Positions 12,817 to 23,599 of a DNA stretch of 64,000 bases are shown in pieces; the stretch's first letter is position 1; every line of letters begins with the position of its first letter. The DNA lies in the NCBI GenBank assembly GCA_950022655.1, contig OX465581.1:31095300-31159299 (forward strand), written 5' to 3'. The translations under genes were made by a program, and so were the position numbers. A model generated the notes under the pieces. It saw nothing but the letters and a program-made list of their open reading frames with translations, was not told the origin of the DNA and did not search any database. This DNA is from Alentia gelatinosa (Eukaryota > Annelida > Polychaeta > Phyllodocida > Polynoidae).

Positions 12817-13022
12817 GACCAAGCTCAGTGGCTAAGAGGTAGGGGTGTTTGCCTTGAGCATAGGAGGTCATGGGTCCAAACCCTGGTCGGGTCATACCAA
12901 ATTACACAAAAATGGTACCTACTGCTGATTCAGCTTAACACCCGCCATTAGAATGAGGAGTAAGGACTAGGGCCGAGTGAAAGAATGCCTGTATCACCTT
13001 GGTGATTGTACACACAATATTT
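12817..13022 (+). mobile_element. tRNA-derived SINE
   Basis: The 5' part has a box A-like AGCTCAGTGGCTA near 12831 and a box B-like GGGTCCAAACCCT at about 12871-12883, spaced as in a tRNA with an internal RNA polymerase III promoter. A non-tRNA body follows (CCGCCATTAGAATGAGG, ACCTTGGTGATTGTACAC). It depends on a LINE for mobility. Flanking duplications were not resolved. It could not be a functional tRNA because the arms do not close properly. Confidence 0.6.
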
Positions 13023-13110
13023 TCTTCATAACAATTGCTTAAAAATGATAAAAAAAAGTATATGGTAGTGGTCCTCCTTGATGGTACATGTATAATAAAT
13101 ACACAATATT

Positions 13111-13219
13111 ACCATGATTTCGATCTGAGTGGCCGTATTTTCCACGTAGTTGACCCGGAGTATTAAGATCGTTGGAGTAGCTACAACGAGAATACGGCTA
13201 CACAGATCGAAATCATGGT
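13111..13219. mobile_element. Palindromic MITE, ACCATGATTTCGATCTG family, copy 1
   Basis: Inverted arms ACCATGATTTCGATCTG at both ends, continuing into GTGGCCGTATT on the left and a similar complement on the right. A second copy lies at 18155-18284 in opposite orientation with a shared flank (ACACAATATT). Confidence 0.7.
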
Positions 13220-13230
13220 TATGTTTATGG

Positions 13231-13410
13231 TTTGGGGCCATTCATAAAGTATGTACGCACCGAGGGGGGGGGGGGGGGTAAGAAATTTTGGTAAATCTGC
13301 GTATGCTCCCTCTTTGTTCTATTGCGTACAAGATTGTGAGAGGGGGTGGGGGGGGGGGGGGTCCAAAATTTCAGAAATTCTGCGTACATACTTTATGGAT
13401 GGCCCCTTAT
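13231..13410. mobile_element. C/G-tract MITE, GGGGCCATCCATAAAGT family, copy 1
   Basis: Left end GGGGCCATTCATAAAGTATG and right end CATACTTTATGGATGGCCCC form terminal inverted repeats. Long G-tracts sit just inside both ends (about 13264-13278 and 13345-13361). No coding frame. Confidence 0.7.
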
Positions 13411-13474
13411 GGAAAAAAATCTAGTATATCTAGTAAAAATTCGACCCTAGCGCCATGCTTTGTTTATATGAATT

Positions 13475-13612
13475 AGTTCCTATAACGCCCGTCAGGTGGC
13501 CAAAAAAGCCGTATTCTCCTAGGAGATTCCAGAGGTCCGTATTCTACTCGGTAGTGATCTGTAAGCTCCATAAGCTTAGCACGGAGACTCCGTACTAGGT
13601 AGGTAATAATAA
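13475..13612. repeat. Dispersed repeat pair, member 1
   Basis: From GTCAGGTGGCC through GTATTCTCCTAGGAGATT to ACTCCGTACTA this matches the reverse complement of 17715-17840. Internal inverted pieces suggest a degraded MITE. Confidence 0.55.
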
Positions 13613-13679
13613 CTGAAATTTGCTAATCATCATCTGAAGATATTTCATGAAATAGTTATAGGTAACTTAGGTTATATGA

Positions 13680-14450
13680 ACACAGTTCTGCTACCAACAG
13701 TTTCTTGTACTTGCCTTTACCATGTAGTTTTTCCCAGTCATAGTCATCATATCCTTTAAATAGCATTTCTACATGATGCTTCTACCATATGAGACCTTTG
13801 TCTCATTGTCTTGTGGAGCTCTAGCTAACGTAGGCAGATTATGACAAAACTACTCCTGTGGAGTAATCTTCCTATATCTGTGAACCTGTGTTCCATAGAT
13901 GTTTAAAAGCCCCAGTCTCCCCTGTATCCATATAATCAATCATAGTGCTTAACTACCTAGAACCTAATTCTCACTGAAGTCACTTATTGAGACTTGTTTG
14001 GTCACATTCAAATATCCAGCAACTGCTTTCTTGATTTGTGCCCTCAGTTGGTAGTCATCAGGCTCCATGGCAGGACTTTCACTCTCTCCGGTAGCAGTAT
14101 CATTGACATACAAATATGGACATTCTGGCAATTTGTTATAGTCTGGTCTGGTGTGTAAGATGCTTGGTATGAGTGGATCAACCAATGGTGTGACACTACA
14201 GAAGGAAGACAAATTCCCATTTTTTGAACGTAGAACCACTTCAAGTACTCAGTGTAGAGTTCTCAATGAGGAGATCTCTTTGCACACAGTGCTCTTCCAT
14301 AAATATGGTAATCTTATTGAAATAAGCAGCAACAGGGGCATTTTGTAGCATTTGATGTTGTAGTAAATGCTCTTAATTCATTGATGTTGAAGAAAAACTA
14401 ATGATTGTGTGAGACTGCATTGATTCTGGGACAAATGTACTAGTCTTTGT
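13680..14450 (-). pseudogene. Decayed transposon coding remnants, copy 2
   Basis: Minus strand. A frame at 14239-13964 reads YNKLPECPYLYVNDT and QIKKAVAGYLNVTKQ, paralogous to the frame at 3231-2944. After several stops, 13760-13690 encodes a helix-rich SAP-like segment (DYDWEKLHGKGKYKKLLVAE). That segment recurs, damaged, on the plus strand near 49.25 kb. Confidence 0.6.
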
Positions 14451-14739
14451 CCATTGTTGTCTCCCTCCACATCAGTCTGTCAAACTGAGGAAGGATGCAC
14501 ACTCAACTCCCAGTAGAGAAAAGGGACTGGAACCACAGACATTGAACTCCAGAGAGTGATACAACTATAGTTACCTTGTGCATCAATCATTGTTATAGTA
14601 GTACAACTAAGGTGAATTCTTGTGATATGATATAAATGCATTTTATTACAAATACTAATTCTTGTCATTGAATACAAATGTGGGAGACTACTTCATTGTT
14701 TAGCTAAATATATTAACCCAAGCAGAAATAGTGAAAATA

Positions 14740-14885
14740 TTTTGGCCAACCCTCCCATGGATATTAAAACAAAATTGCCCCCCTTGGAATACCCTAACAA
14801 AATTTGGCCCCCTCCTTGGAATACACCCCCAAATTTTGCTTCCCCCCCCCCCCCCAGCCCTAATCATTTAACGCTCCCTTATTTC
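14740..14885. repeat. C-rich repeat with TTGGCCCCC units, upstream of transposon copy 2
   Basis: Contains TTTGGCCCCCTCCTTGGAAT and C-tracts, then CGCTCCCTTATTTC. It has the same relative position to the decayed copy as the C-tract at 3660 has to copy 1, so it may be part of the element's end. Confidence 0.5.
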
Positions 14886-16615
14886 TCCAACATGTTTCAT
14901 GTATAGCTACTTAAGTTTAATGCTTAAATGATAACGATAGGACTGTCTCATCCCATAAAACCGGGGAAATAAGTCTCAACATGGTACCTCTGTAATTGGA
15001 TAATGTGATGTCAATTTATGCTCCTGTCTAGCTCTTTTCTTTAATTGACGCACCAAATGTTGAACACGTTTGATAGGTTATGGCAGACACCGAATGTTTC
15101 TGCTCACTGATTGCTGAGCCTTATGATTAATGCTGACCCTTTTTCAAATGCCAAATTGCCTCTGGGGAGGTGGGCTGGAAGTGTCCACAAAGTGGAACAA
15201 AACGAGAAAATAACCCTCTTTACGCTAGAGTGATTATGTTCTCATAAACAAATCTGGATTGCTGTTCAACAACATTGTTCATTTAGGTGTTGATTTAATC
15301 GACCGGAAAATGAAGAGCATGTCCTTCGAAACCGGGTAATTACCGGACGTTAAAGTTATTGTTCAATAAGGTCAATCATACGACCTGCATAAAGTGTCCT
15401 CTTCTATTCAGCATGGACATGAACTGAAAGCTTTTATTTGGAAAATATGTAGTGCTTGAACGAACGATCAGCCCAGTACAGAACTCTACTTTCACATAAT
15501 TGTAAGTACGGTAAACAGGAAAGGTTAGGATAAAGGAGCAAGCTCCTCCATCACCTACACCCACTATGGAATTATCAAATGAAAAAATGTGTTTGACGTA
15601 AAACACGTTCAACTCCTGTTGAAATTCCGGTCGATTGATTCTGTTCAGAATGTTCCAAGACATTTTATGGAAAGAGTGTCTTTCTTAGAGCGTACTTGCA
15701 AGCGCTAAATGATCGGCTATTTAAGAGGTTAGAGTGGTCACATATGACGATACAGTGTGGGGACAACACTCCAGGGGGCGTTTAATCATCCACCCCAACG
15801 ATAATTTAAAAGGTCCAACTTGGAGAGGTCGTAAGAGGGTTTGGTTTTAATAATTCAATATATCGTAGAGAAGGATAGTTGTAGCCCACGATCCACTAGG
15901 TCTCGTCCATATCGGTTTCATCCACATACCTGCTCCATTGACCAACTCGGGGCGCTTGATAGTGTACAATGGCCGAACGGGCTATAAGCCTTTTCCCCAT
16001 CGTTATAAATATCTGGTAAATATCAGGATACTTTTTTTTCATTCCTTGCCGTCCGTTGACGAGTAACCCTGTGGTAAGCGGCTAACGCGCATGAGTGGAA
16101 GGGGGGGACTGTTGGGATTTACCCGGTTAAAGCTATTTATTCCACCAATAAAGGTTCAATACATATACTCTATAGCATTAAACATCGACGGAATGAAACC
16201 GCCGGTAACAGGGTCACCCTGCGTAAAAGGGGAATAGAGGGTTTCCCCTGAAGCAGGGTTTTACGATTTTACTCTGTCATATAGACTTTACTCTGTCTAG
16301 TGTCATGTCAATCAGTTATAACGCCACTTTGAAAAACACATGCAGAGACCGCAATATAACAGGAGCTCCTGTTACGCCATATATCATTATCTATAGGTTG
16401 TTAGTTTTTCCAACAGAGTGATGATTTCATCAGATGCTATATAATACTCAATGATAGCTAAATCTACGCATGTTATTAAATCACATAACTGCATACGTTA
16501 AACGGCTCCTGTCTCTTTTGAGATCACATATCGATTCAGTTTATTCCAAGGTGATATATGTAAAGGTTGCTTTTAGACTTAATCATGAATTGCATGAGAT
16601 CATACTTAGAAAGTT
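14886..16615. other. Intergenic, no gene seen
   Basis: No exon with good splice sites. Open frames here lack recognisable motifs. Confidence 0.35.
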
Positions 16616-16835
16616 ATCAATCTCGATGATTTTACCTCAACAGAATAGCTGTGGCTGCACTCCGATAGCATAGATCCTGCGCTCTGCTTCCTGCAGCCGC
16701 TTGTATCTCTGCACTGACCTGCCTTTTGGAGGGAAAATCTACCCCATACACCAGTTTTTCAAAGGTCCTAAATTCTTAGCGCGGGGGGGGGGGGGGGGGG
16801 GGGTATTTTGTGTTATACATTTAGAGATGTAAATA
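16616..16835 (-). repeat. Inverted duplicate pair, member 1, with a short coding-like frame
   Basis: Matches the reverse complement of about 24710-24890 over some 180 bp. On the minus strand the frame from about 16738 to 16645 reads FPPKGRSVQRYKRLQEAERR and ends in TGA; the other copy does not keep this frame. A run of about 24 G follows at 16780-16803. Confidence 0.5.
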
Positions 16836-17064
16836 GAGATGCACACATCTGCCCGACAGATCCGTCGGGTTGGTCAGAATTGGTGAACTGTATGTTGCTG
16901 TATGCACTTCACTGACCCGATTATAATCATTACTAGCCTAGGGATAATGACAGACTCTGCCTGACTTTAAAATTGTTGCTGTGCGCACCTTCACTGACTG
17001 CTCCCGATTCAGGTCCGGTTCTCGGCCGCTCTCTTTGATCTCAATCGGGTTGTTTTACGAGGTT

Positions 17065-17087
17065 TTGAAGGGGGGGGGGGGGGGGGT
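17065..17087. repeat. Poly-G tract
   Basis: About 18 consecutive G within otherwise unremarkable sequence. Confidence 0.6.
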
Positions 17088-17714
17088 GATCGGGAAGGTA
17101 CTAGAGAGTGACATTATTTTGATCGGTGACAATCAGTGGTAAATGTCGCTGTCTTAGGGGCTTTAGGGGTTACTTTCTACAGTGGAAAGCGCCTCATGTG
17201 TTGCAGGGATTGTTTCTCAACATGATACATGTGCTATAAAGTGGTTTATTGATAAAAAGAAAACAGTTAGATTGTCTGTTAGGCTCATTTAACTACTACA
17301 GTATTTCCCAACTCATTATAAATGGGTTCTTTGAGTTTCACGACTTTTGACAGTTACTCTGTTTTGATTTCTAAATGTTGGCTGGTTCCCCCTGTCTTTA
17401 GTGGATACCTGGGGAACCAGTGTTGGATTGAGGCACAGATTAGTAAGCGCTAGCCCCGTGAATGATCTGCTCGGAGAGTGAGTGGTGTGACGGTTAACTC
17501 CCTCATGTCGGGAGACAAGGATCTACTATAAATTAGGTTGAGGTTTAATTATATAAGGCTGACAATATGTGTAGAGAGCGGTCGATCTCCATCTCAAAGG
17601 AACAAAACATGTGGATAACCGATAAATTTGAATAATGTTAATTAATTCATACTGGTGTGGAACTATGACATCTGGAAGGAGTCTCTCAGAGCTAGTACAA
17701 CCGATGATTCCTTT

Positions 17715-17840
17715 TTATCATCCTCCTATTAAATACGGAGTCGCCTATGGAGCCTACAGATCGCTACTGAGTAGATTCCGGAAAACCGTAATCTCCTAGG
17801 AGAATACAGCTTTTATCGACCATCTGACAGGCATAAATGA
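17715..17840. repeat. Dispersed repeat pair, member 2
   Basis: Reverse-orientation match of 13475-13612, sharing AATCTCCTAGGAGAATAC and ATGGAGCCTACAGATCGCTA-like segments. Confidence 0.55.
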
Positions 17841-18154
17841 AACTATTTCATATAAGTAGTATGATGAGTGTTTGCCACAGAAATCCAAACTCGTTCAAAT
17901 CAAATCAAATTAATTTATTGGTGATAAGAGGATGATTTACAGTATGATCATTGAAATAATGGGTTCGGTGAATAAAAAACACTCAACATTTCGATTGATT
18001 TAATCAATCCTCGCCAGGAGCTTTTCGGCCACCTGAGGGGCATTATATGAACTACTTTTCACAAACAATGCATGGCGCTTGTCTCAAATTTCTAACTATT
18101 TACAAGATTGTTTCCCTAGTAATTAGTCGAAAGATGAGTAATAAATATAACTTT

Positions 18155-18284
18155 ACCATGATTTCGATCTGTGTGGCCGTATTCTCCATGTAGTTCACAC
18201 TATGCAATACTCCTCGCTATTGCTCGGAGTATTTCTATGCGTCCACTACACGGAAAATACAACCACACAGATACAAATAATGGT
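18155..18284. mobile_element. Palindromic MITE, ACCATGATTTCGATCTG family, copy 2
   Basis: Left arm ACCATGATTTCGATCTGTGT, right arm complementary with a few changes. Inverted relative to copy 1 at 13111-13219. Confidence 0.7.
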
Positions 18285-19339
18285 AATATTGTGTATTTAC
18301 TTTTGATTCAAAGCTTATCTCCCTCTCTACTTGGTAAACTAACCATGCCCTGTTAACGCGTAATTTCATTCTTGGTAATCTAATCAGAGTGAAGGGGCAG
18401 TTGATGACTGTTCGCCCCTACCTGATCCTGACTCTAAACCTGCCGCTTGTTGTTGCGGCGTGTCGCCTGCTCGCTCTCACCGCCGTTAGGTGGCGCCGGC
18501 GGCGCTGACTCCTATTTGCTGACGTCCATCGAAATCTCTCATTCTGCTTACTTAACCCTCACTGATTCTAATCGCTGGGTGGCCTGGCCACGGGCCTGTT
18601 GTTTGCCCCCGGGTCAAGGCAGCTGATAAAGCACGGCTGGGCATGCAGTCAGGATCGTCTCGGGGCAATACATCTTTCCTCAAGTGAAGGACGCTAGCAT
18701 AGGCAACTGGCCTAGGTAATGGGTTATCGATATCATATATCTATAAATGCGATAACTAGCATTGTGCTTCCTCTAAAGAAAACACGTTCCCAGAATAGGT
18801 GCTATTTAAATGTTGGCCCTATAATATGTTTTGGATCTACCTTCCGCAGTGATTCATCGTCAATATGCCGGTTTTTGTCCTAATTACAAACCGAAAAAAG
18901 TATGTGAACACCCTCCGTCATGGGGTGATTGCATCCCGCCCGAGGTAATTGTTTTGAATTGGACCTATGTGTTTCAGTTGCTTATCATCTGTGAACACAT
19001 GAATTGTTGATTATGTAACGTATTCTACCGCTCCTACACGGTGTACACTTATGGTCATATGGTATTTACGTGGTATACACAGCGATACATATTTCTATGG
19101 CAGGAACCCCAACAGAGCCTGCTCTGTACTCCCAAGTCTTCATAATGGCAGTGTTGACGCTATTTGCGTAAATTCCTTTGGTATTTCAAGGTATTTTCAT
19201 AAATCATGTGTGTTTCTGCATCTACGTGCGTTTACGTTAACTCACCGCTAGAATTGCGGTAACCGAAGCGACGTTATCTGTCCGCCAACCCCAGGTGTTT
19301 AAAACTCGGTCTAATGACCTCGTGTAAACGTTCTAGGCA

Positions 19340-19540
19340 CGAGTTTGGTAAAAGGACCATCCATAAAGTACATGTATACAACACGTTGAGGAAGATTGAC
19401 CCCACCCCCCCCCCCCGTTGCACAAAATACGCTTTTTATTAAACCCCCCCCCCCCACCAATCGCGTATGTACATTTCCCTGTGGGCAGGATGGCGGGTAG
19501 CAACATCCACCAACCCGAGGTGGAGGGGTGGTGGCGGTGG
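19340..19540. mobile_element. C/G-tract MITE, GGGGCCATCCATAAAGT family, degraded copy
   Basis: Left end AGGACCATCCATAAAGTACA followed by two C-tracts (about 19401-19415 and 19443-19456). A right part contains CGCGTATGTACAT, but a clean right terminus is not seen. Confidence 0.45.
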
Positions 19541-19829
19541 AAAATGCCTTAAGGCATTGAACTTTAATAGGTTCCACTTCCTGACATTGTCAAAATGGTT
19601 TTTTGAGAATGAGATATTAGCTTCCACACATTCATGCCATTATCTAATATGAAATGATTAGCTTTGTCTTGTATTTATTAAAAGAAAAAATCAATTTGTC
19701 ATTCACCCTTCTCATACATAATGCCTTAAAAGCCCAGTCCCACTACCCATCTAGCACAGCTGCAACTAGATACTACTATTCTGTGATACCTACCGTGCAT
19801 ACCAAATTGCTTACACCTAGTTTGAGTTT

Positions 19830-20520
19830 GGTGTTGGTAGGTGTGGGTGTGGGGGTTGGAGGGTGTTCATGCTGGTGTTAATTGGAATGAAGTTAAGTGT
19901 TTGTCCATGTAGGTGTTGGGGTGGGTGGGTATGGTTGTTGGGGTTGATGGAAATAAGCATTCTTGTTGGAAGTTGTAAGTTTTGGGGTTGGCGAGTGTGA
20001 ATGTTGATGTTAGTGTTAGTGTTGATGGGTGTATGTATTGGCCCGTATTCAGGTTGATGGATGTAAGTGTTGATTGGCGTAGTTATGGGGTTGGTGGGTG
20101 TAGTTGTTGGTGATTGTGAGTGTTGGTGGGTAGAGGTGTTGGTATTGGGAAGTATTGATGCTTGTGGGTGTTGATAGGTGCAGATTCGAGTGGGTTGTTG
20201 GGTGTATACATGTGTTATTGTTGGTGGGTGTGGATGGGTATGGGTTGGTGGGTGTGAATGTTGTTATTGATGGGTGTGAGTGTTAGGCTTACTGGATATG
20301 AATTTTGGTGTTGATGGGTTTTGTTATTGATGGGTATGGGTCTTGGGGCTGATGGGTGTAGGTGTTGATTGTTGTAGATGATGGGGTTGGTGGGTATAGG
20401 TGTTGGTAAGGATTGATGTTGGCAGGTTTGAGCTTTGGTGTTGTTGGCATGGAACATAGGCACATGGCATGTGATAGGTGTGCAGTCAGGTGGATGGACA
20501 TTAATATGGATGGGAAGTCA
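19830..20520. repeat. GT-rich minisatellite
   Basis: Degenerate repeats of units such as GGTGTTGATGGGTGT and GTTGGTGGGTGT over almost 700 bp, grading into GATGGATGGGC-type repeats to about 20660. Open frames on both strands here are repeat artefacts. Confidence 0.8.
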
Positions 20521-20734
20521 GGTAGATGGATGGGCTAATGGATGAGGCCAGGTTGATGGGCAGTATTAAAGATGGGGAGACAGTGAGGTGGATGAGCAGT
20601 GGGTGGTCAGGAAGATATGTGAGCAGTGAGGTAGATGGGCAGTTAGATGGATGGCCAGGGAGATTGTCTGGCAAGTTGGAGGGTTCTCTGCTTCGAAAGA
20701 ATCTCCCCGTTATGCTTTTGCATGCATTTGGTTT

Positions 20735-20790
20735 AAGCCTCTCCTACCCCCCCCCCTTTGCTGCGGGCATACTTTATAGATGGCCGCAAA
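20735..20790. mobile_element. Right end of a C-tract MITE
   Basis: C9 tract followed by GGGCATACTTTATAGATGGCC, matching the right terminus of the 13231-13410 element. Confidence 0.45.
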
Positions 20791-21035
20791 ATAATAATTC
20801 ACCCAGCACCCTTCTTAATTCCCTTTTTGGACTCTCCTCCTTTTATATGTATAGCACACAGAGAACTAGAGACAAAACCATGAACGGTATCTTGCTCCAT
20901 CTGAAAATCACAACACCCAAAGTACATCCGTGGACCCTAGCAGATGATCGGGTAACCAGCGTACCTGTTGAAGAGTCAACACCTTCAGACAGAATGATGA
21001 ATCTGGATTATAGGGCATACATGAGATGGTGGTAA

Positions 21036-23090
21036 AGCCCAGGGGATCATCTTACTAAATCAACTAGCAACTGCCTGCAGACCAGTAGATAGGCATAGAT
21101 ACATAGAAAACAGCTGTTTAATTAACATATCACTTACCTATTGGGAATATATGATTCATTAGCATTTGTTTGTCTGATATGATCTCAGTTTGTGTGCAGG
21201 AAGGGTGAAAATAATGCAGGAAATATGGCTAGGTGTTCTTCAGTCACAGTGTCTGTCAAATGCTCTTGTATTCGGATAAATGAGCGTCTGTTCGGAGAGC
21301 GGAAAGTGAGCGAGTTATAATATCAATTTCGCAGTGTACGGGGAATCCCCACTAGCTTCGCTGTTGGCCATGATACTAGCTACCAGAGCTGACCTTTGCT
21401 ACACATTTGAGTCTAAAGTTGCAGCTGAGCATACACAGGGGAGTGAATGGGAAGCGTAATGGTGTATTATCTCAAAGGTTCAATAGAACTTCAACAAAAG
21501 ACAATTTTACACACAGTTTAATATGCAAGTATTTTACCTACTCTGTGAAGGAAAACATCGAGTTTTTCTTCAACATTTTGTGATATATGAATATTAAGTT
21601 CTCAAGATGGCGGCCGAAGCATGACATTTCATTGGACCGCGATTGAGGCACCCCCTATCGATTGAACGGGGAACGTAAGCATGACATAGTAATGCAGCCC
21701 ACTTCCTCCAGATGGCGTGGCAGTCTCATCGCCAAATTGACAACCAGTCCAATCACAAACCACCCGTTTTCGGTTTTATAAACATTCTACGCTTATCTGT
21801 AAACGATGTAGTCTTTGCTCCTAGTTCTGTGATAGCAGTGTAATATGTTCCAGTGCCCATTTCAATAAAGGTAGCACCAGTATCACAGGGATCTTGCCAC
21901 AGAAACTATTATAGCACTATCTCAGGCTGATTGCAGGCATTTATCTATGTCATGTTGACATAAAACCGAAACGTTTTCTGAGTGATAATAGGCCTACCCT
22001 AATTTACTTATCCATGAACCCCACTCTACTAACAGATATCCCCACGCACCAAGTGTGACACTGAATCTGCTATGAGAGTATATCATTCACATAGAAAGTC
22101 AAAATGTCAACCATATCTATATGTTCAAACTTGTATCTGGGCCATCGTTATCCCTTTGACACTTAAAGCACATGCAGGCTTTCAGGGGTTCTCTGACAAC
22201 TGCATTTATTGCTCTTTAGTAAAATGATAGCTGGATGCCCAGCGATAAAAGCACCTCTCGTGACAGCCTCTGTGACAGTTTTGCCTTGAGTAAGATGGCC
22301 CCATGATCAGTTATGCAGAAATAAAGGAAAAACTTAGTGAACAAAGAAACTTATATATCATTCTGCGAAAACTATATAGCCTATTGTTTTTGAAATGGGA
22401 GCAATGTCTGGAAGCAATCATCCAGATCTCACACTTTTGCGAAGTATGTCACTATCATAGAAGAAAATACTCTAGTGAAAAAATACTAGTTTTTGTTATT
22501 ATACACAAATAAGTGAACTCCCCTTTGATTAACTGAATGAAATTGGCCCTCAACGGACATAATAAAAAATGAACCACCAACAAAATAGTTAAGAAATAAA
22601 CCATCCAGCTACAGCAATGCATAAAAAAAGAAATGTGCCCCCAACGGAAAAACAAAAAATGGGGATGCGTTATCACTGCTGGAAATCATAGTTGGAAATA
22701 ATCTTTATTTTTGCTTTTGCTTTAAGGTCGGAATATAAATGTTGCACCTTAATTCATTTTAGACAAAAGACCAAAGAACAACTACTGTTAGATCGATAAT
22801 TGGAAATATACTTGAGTGCCTCCCCTGTCATGATCGTTATCATAATGAAATTGTATCGTTTTGGTCATTACAGAAATTGAATATTTCTATGATTATATGT
22901 ACATGTACCAACAGGCTGTATTCCGTCCCAAACATGTTTATCGAGGACTCTCGTCTCTTTACAGGTTTAACTCTGTAAAAGCAGCCTACTAGTATGTCAG
23001 AAACAATATCTCAATGTTAAGAGTATAATCAACGGTAACCGAATAGAGATCAGGAACTAGAAAGAGATATCCCTAAGGGCAGGGGCGTCA
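21036..23090. other. Intergenic; YY1-like site only
   Basis: AAGATGGCGGC at 21604-21614 matches the YY1 consensus, which often lies at animal promoters, but no first exon could be recognised next to it. The rest shows no gene. Confidence 0.3.
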
Positions 23091-23099
23091 GAATGCTTT

Positions 23100-23540
23100 G
23101 AAAGCGGGGGGGAGGGTATCTGAAAAATTGCTGACCTTTTTCTCAAATGGTTAAAAGTCAGACTTTGACATTGGCCTGTCCCACTCGTAAAGTCAAGGCT
23201 TAGTCAATGGTACACATTAGAATGTAATACATTTTTCAATGCTGAAAAGTCAAGGCGAAGTTTTTGTGTAATTTTTTCCTCCCTGTCAAATATGCGTACG
23301 CGCAGTGTAAAAAAGGCCATTGTTGCACACTAAAAAGTCCGCCTTTGACATTTCTCAACACCGAAAAGCCAAGGCTTAGCCATTGTTGCCTGCCAAAAAG
23401 GCTTGGTCATTTTCCAATGCTAAAAAGTCGAAGCTTAGTCATTGTTGTATGATAAAAAGTCAGACTTTGACATTTTTCAATGGCGAAAAGTCAAGAATTA
23501 GCCATTATTGCTCGCTAAAAAGTCAGACTTTGACATTCCT
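23100..23540. repeat. Tandem array of a 55-60 bp AAAAGTCAGACTTTGACATT unit
   Basis: About seven diverged units alternate AAAAAGTCAGACTTTGACAT with CGAAAAGTCAAGGCTTAGCC and ATTGTTG. No coding function is supported despite short open frames. Confidence 0.75.
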
Positions 23541-23599
23541 TTCTTGTAGAGGAATATTTTGTGTCGGTAAATTTGACTGCTACAAAATCAGACATTTCA

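Noticed and set aside
12817..12893. Functional tRNA gene
   Set aside because: Promoter boxes are present, but the acceptor and anticodon arms do not pair properly and a SINE-like body follows.
20526..21035. 169-codon open frame after the GT-rich minisatellite
   Set aside because: The first part is translated GATGGATGG repeat and the second contains a C-tract MITE end; not a gene.
23100..23540. CRISPR-like repeat array
   Set aside because: Units are diverged and contiguous, without unique spacers, and the genome is clearly eukaryotic.
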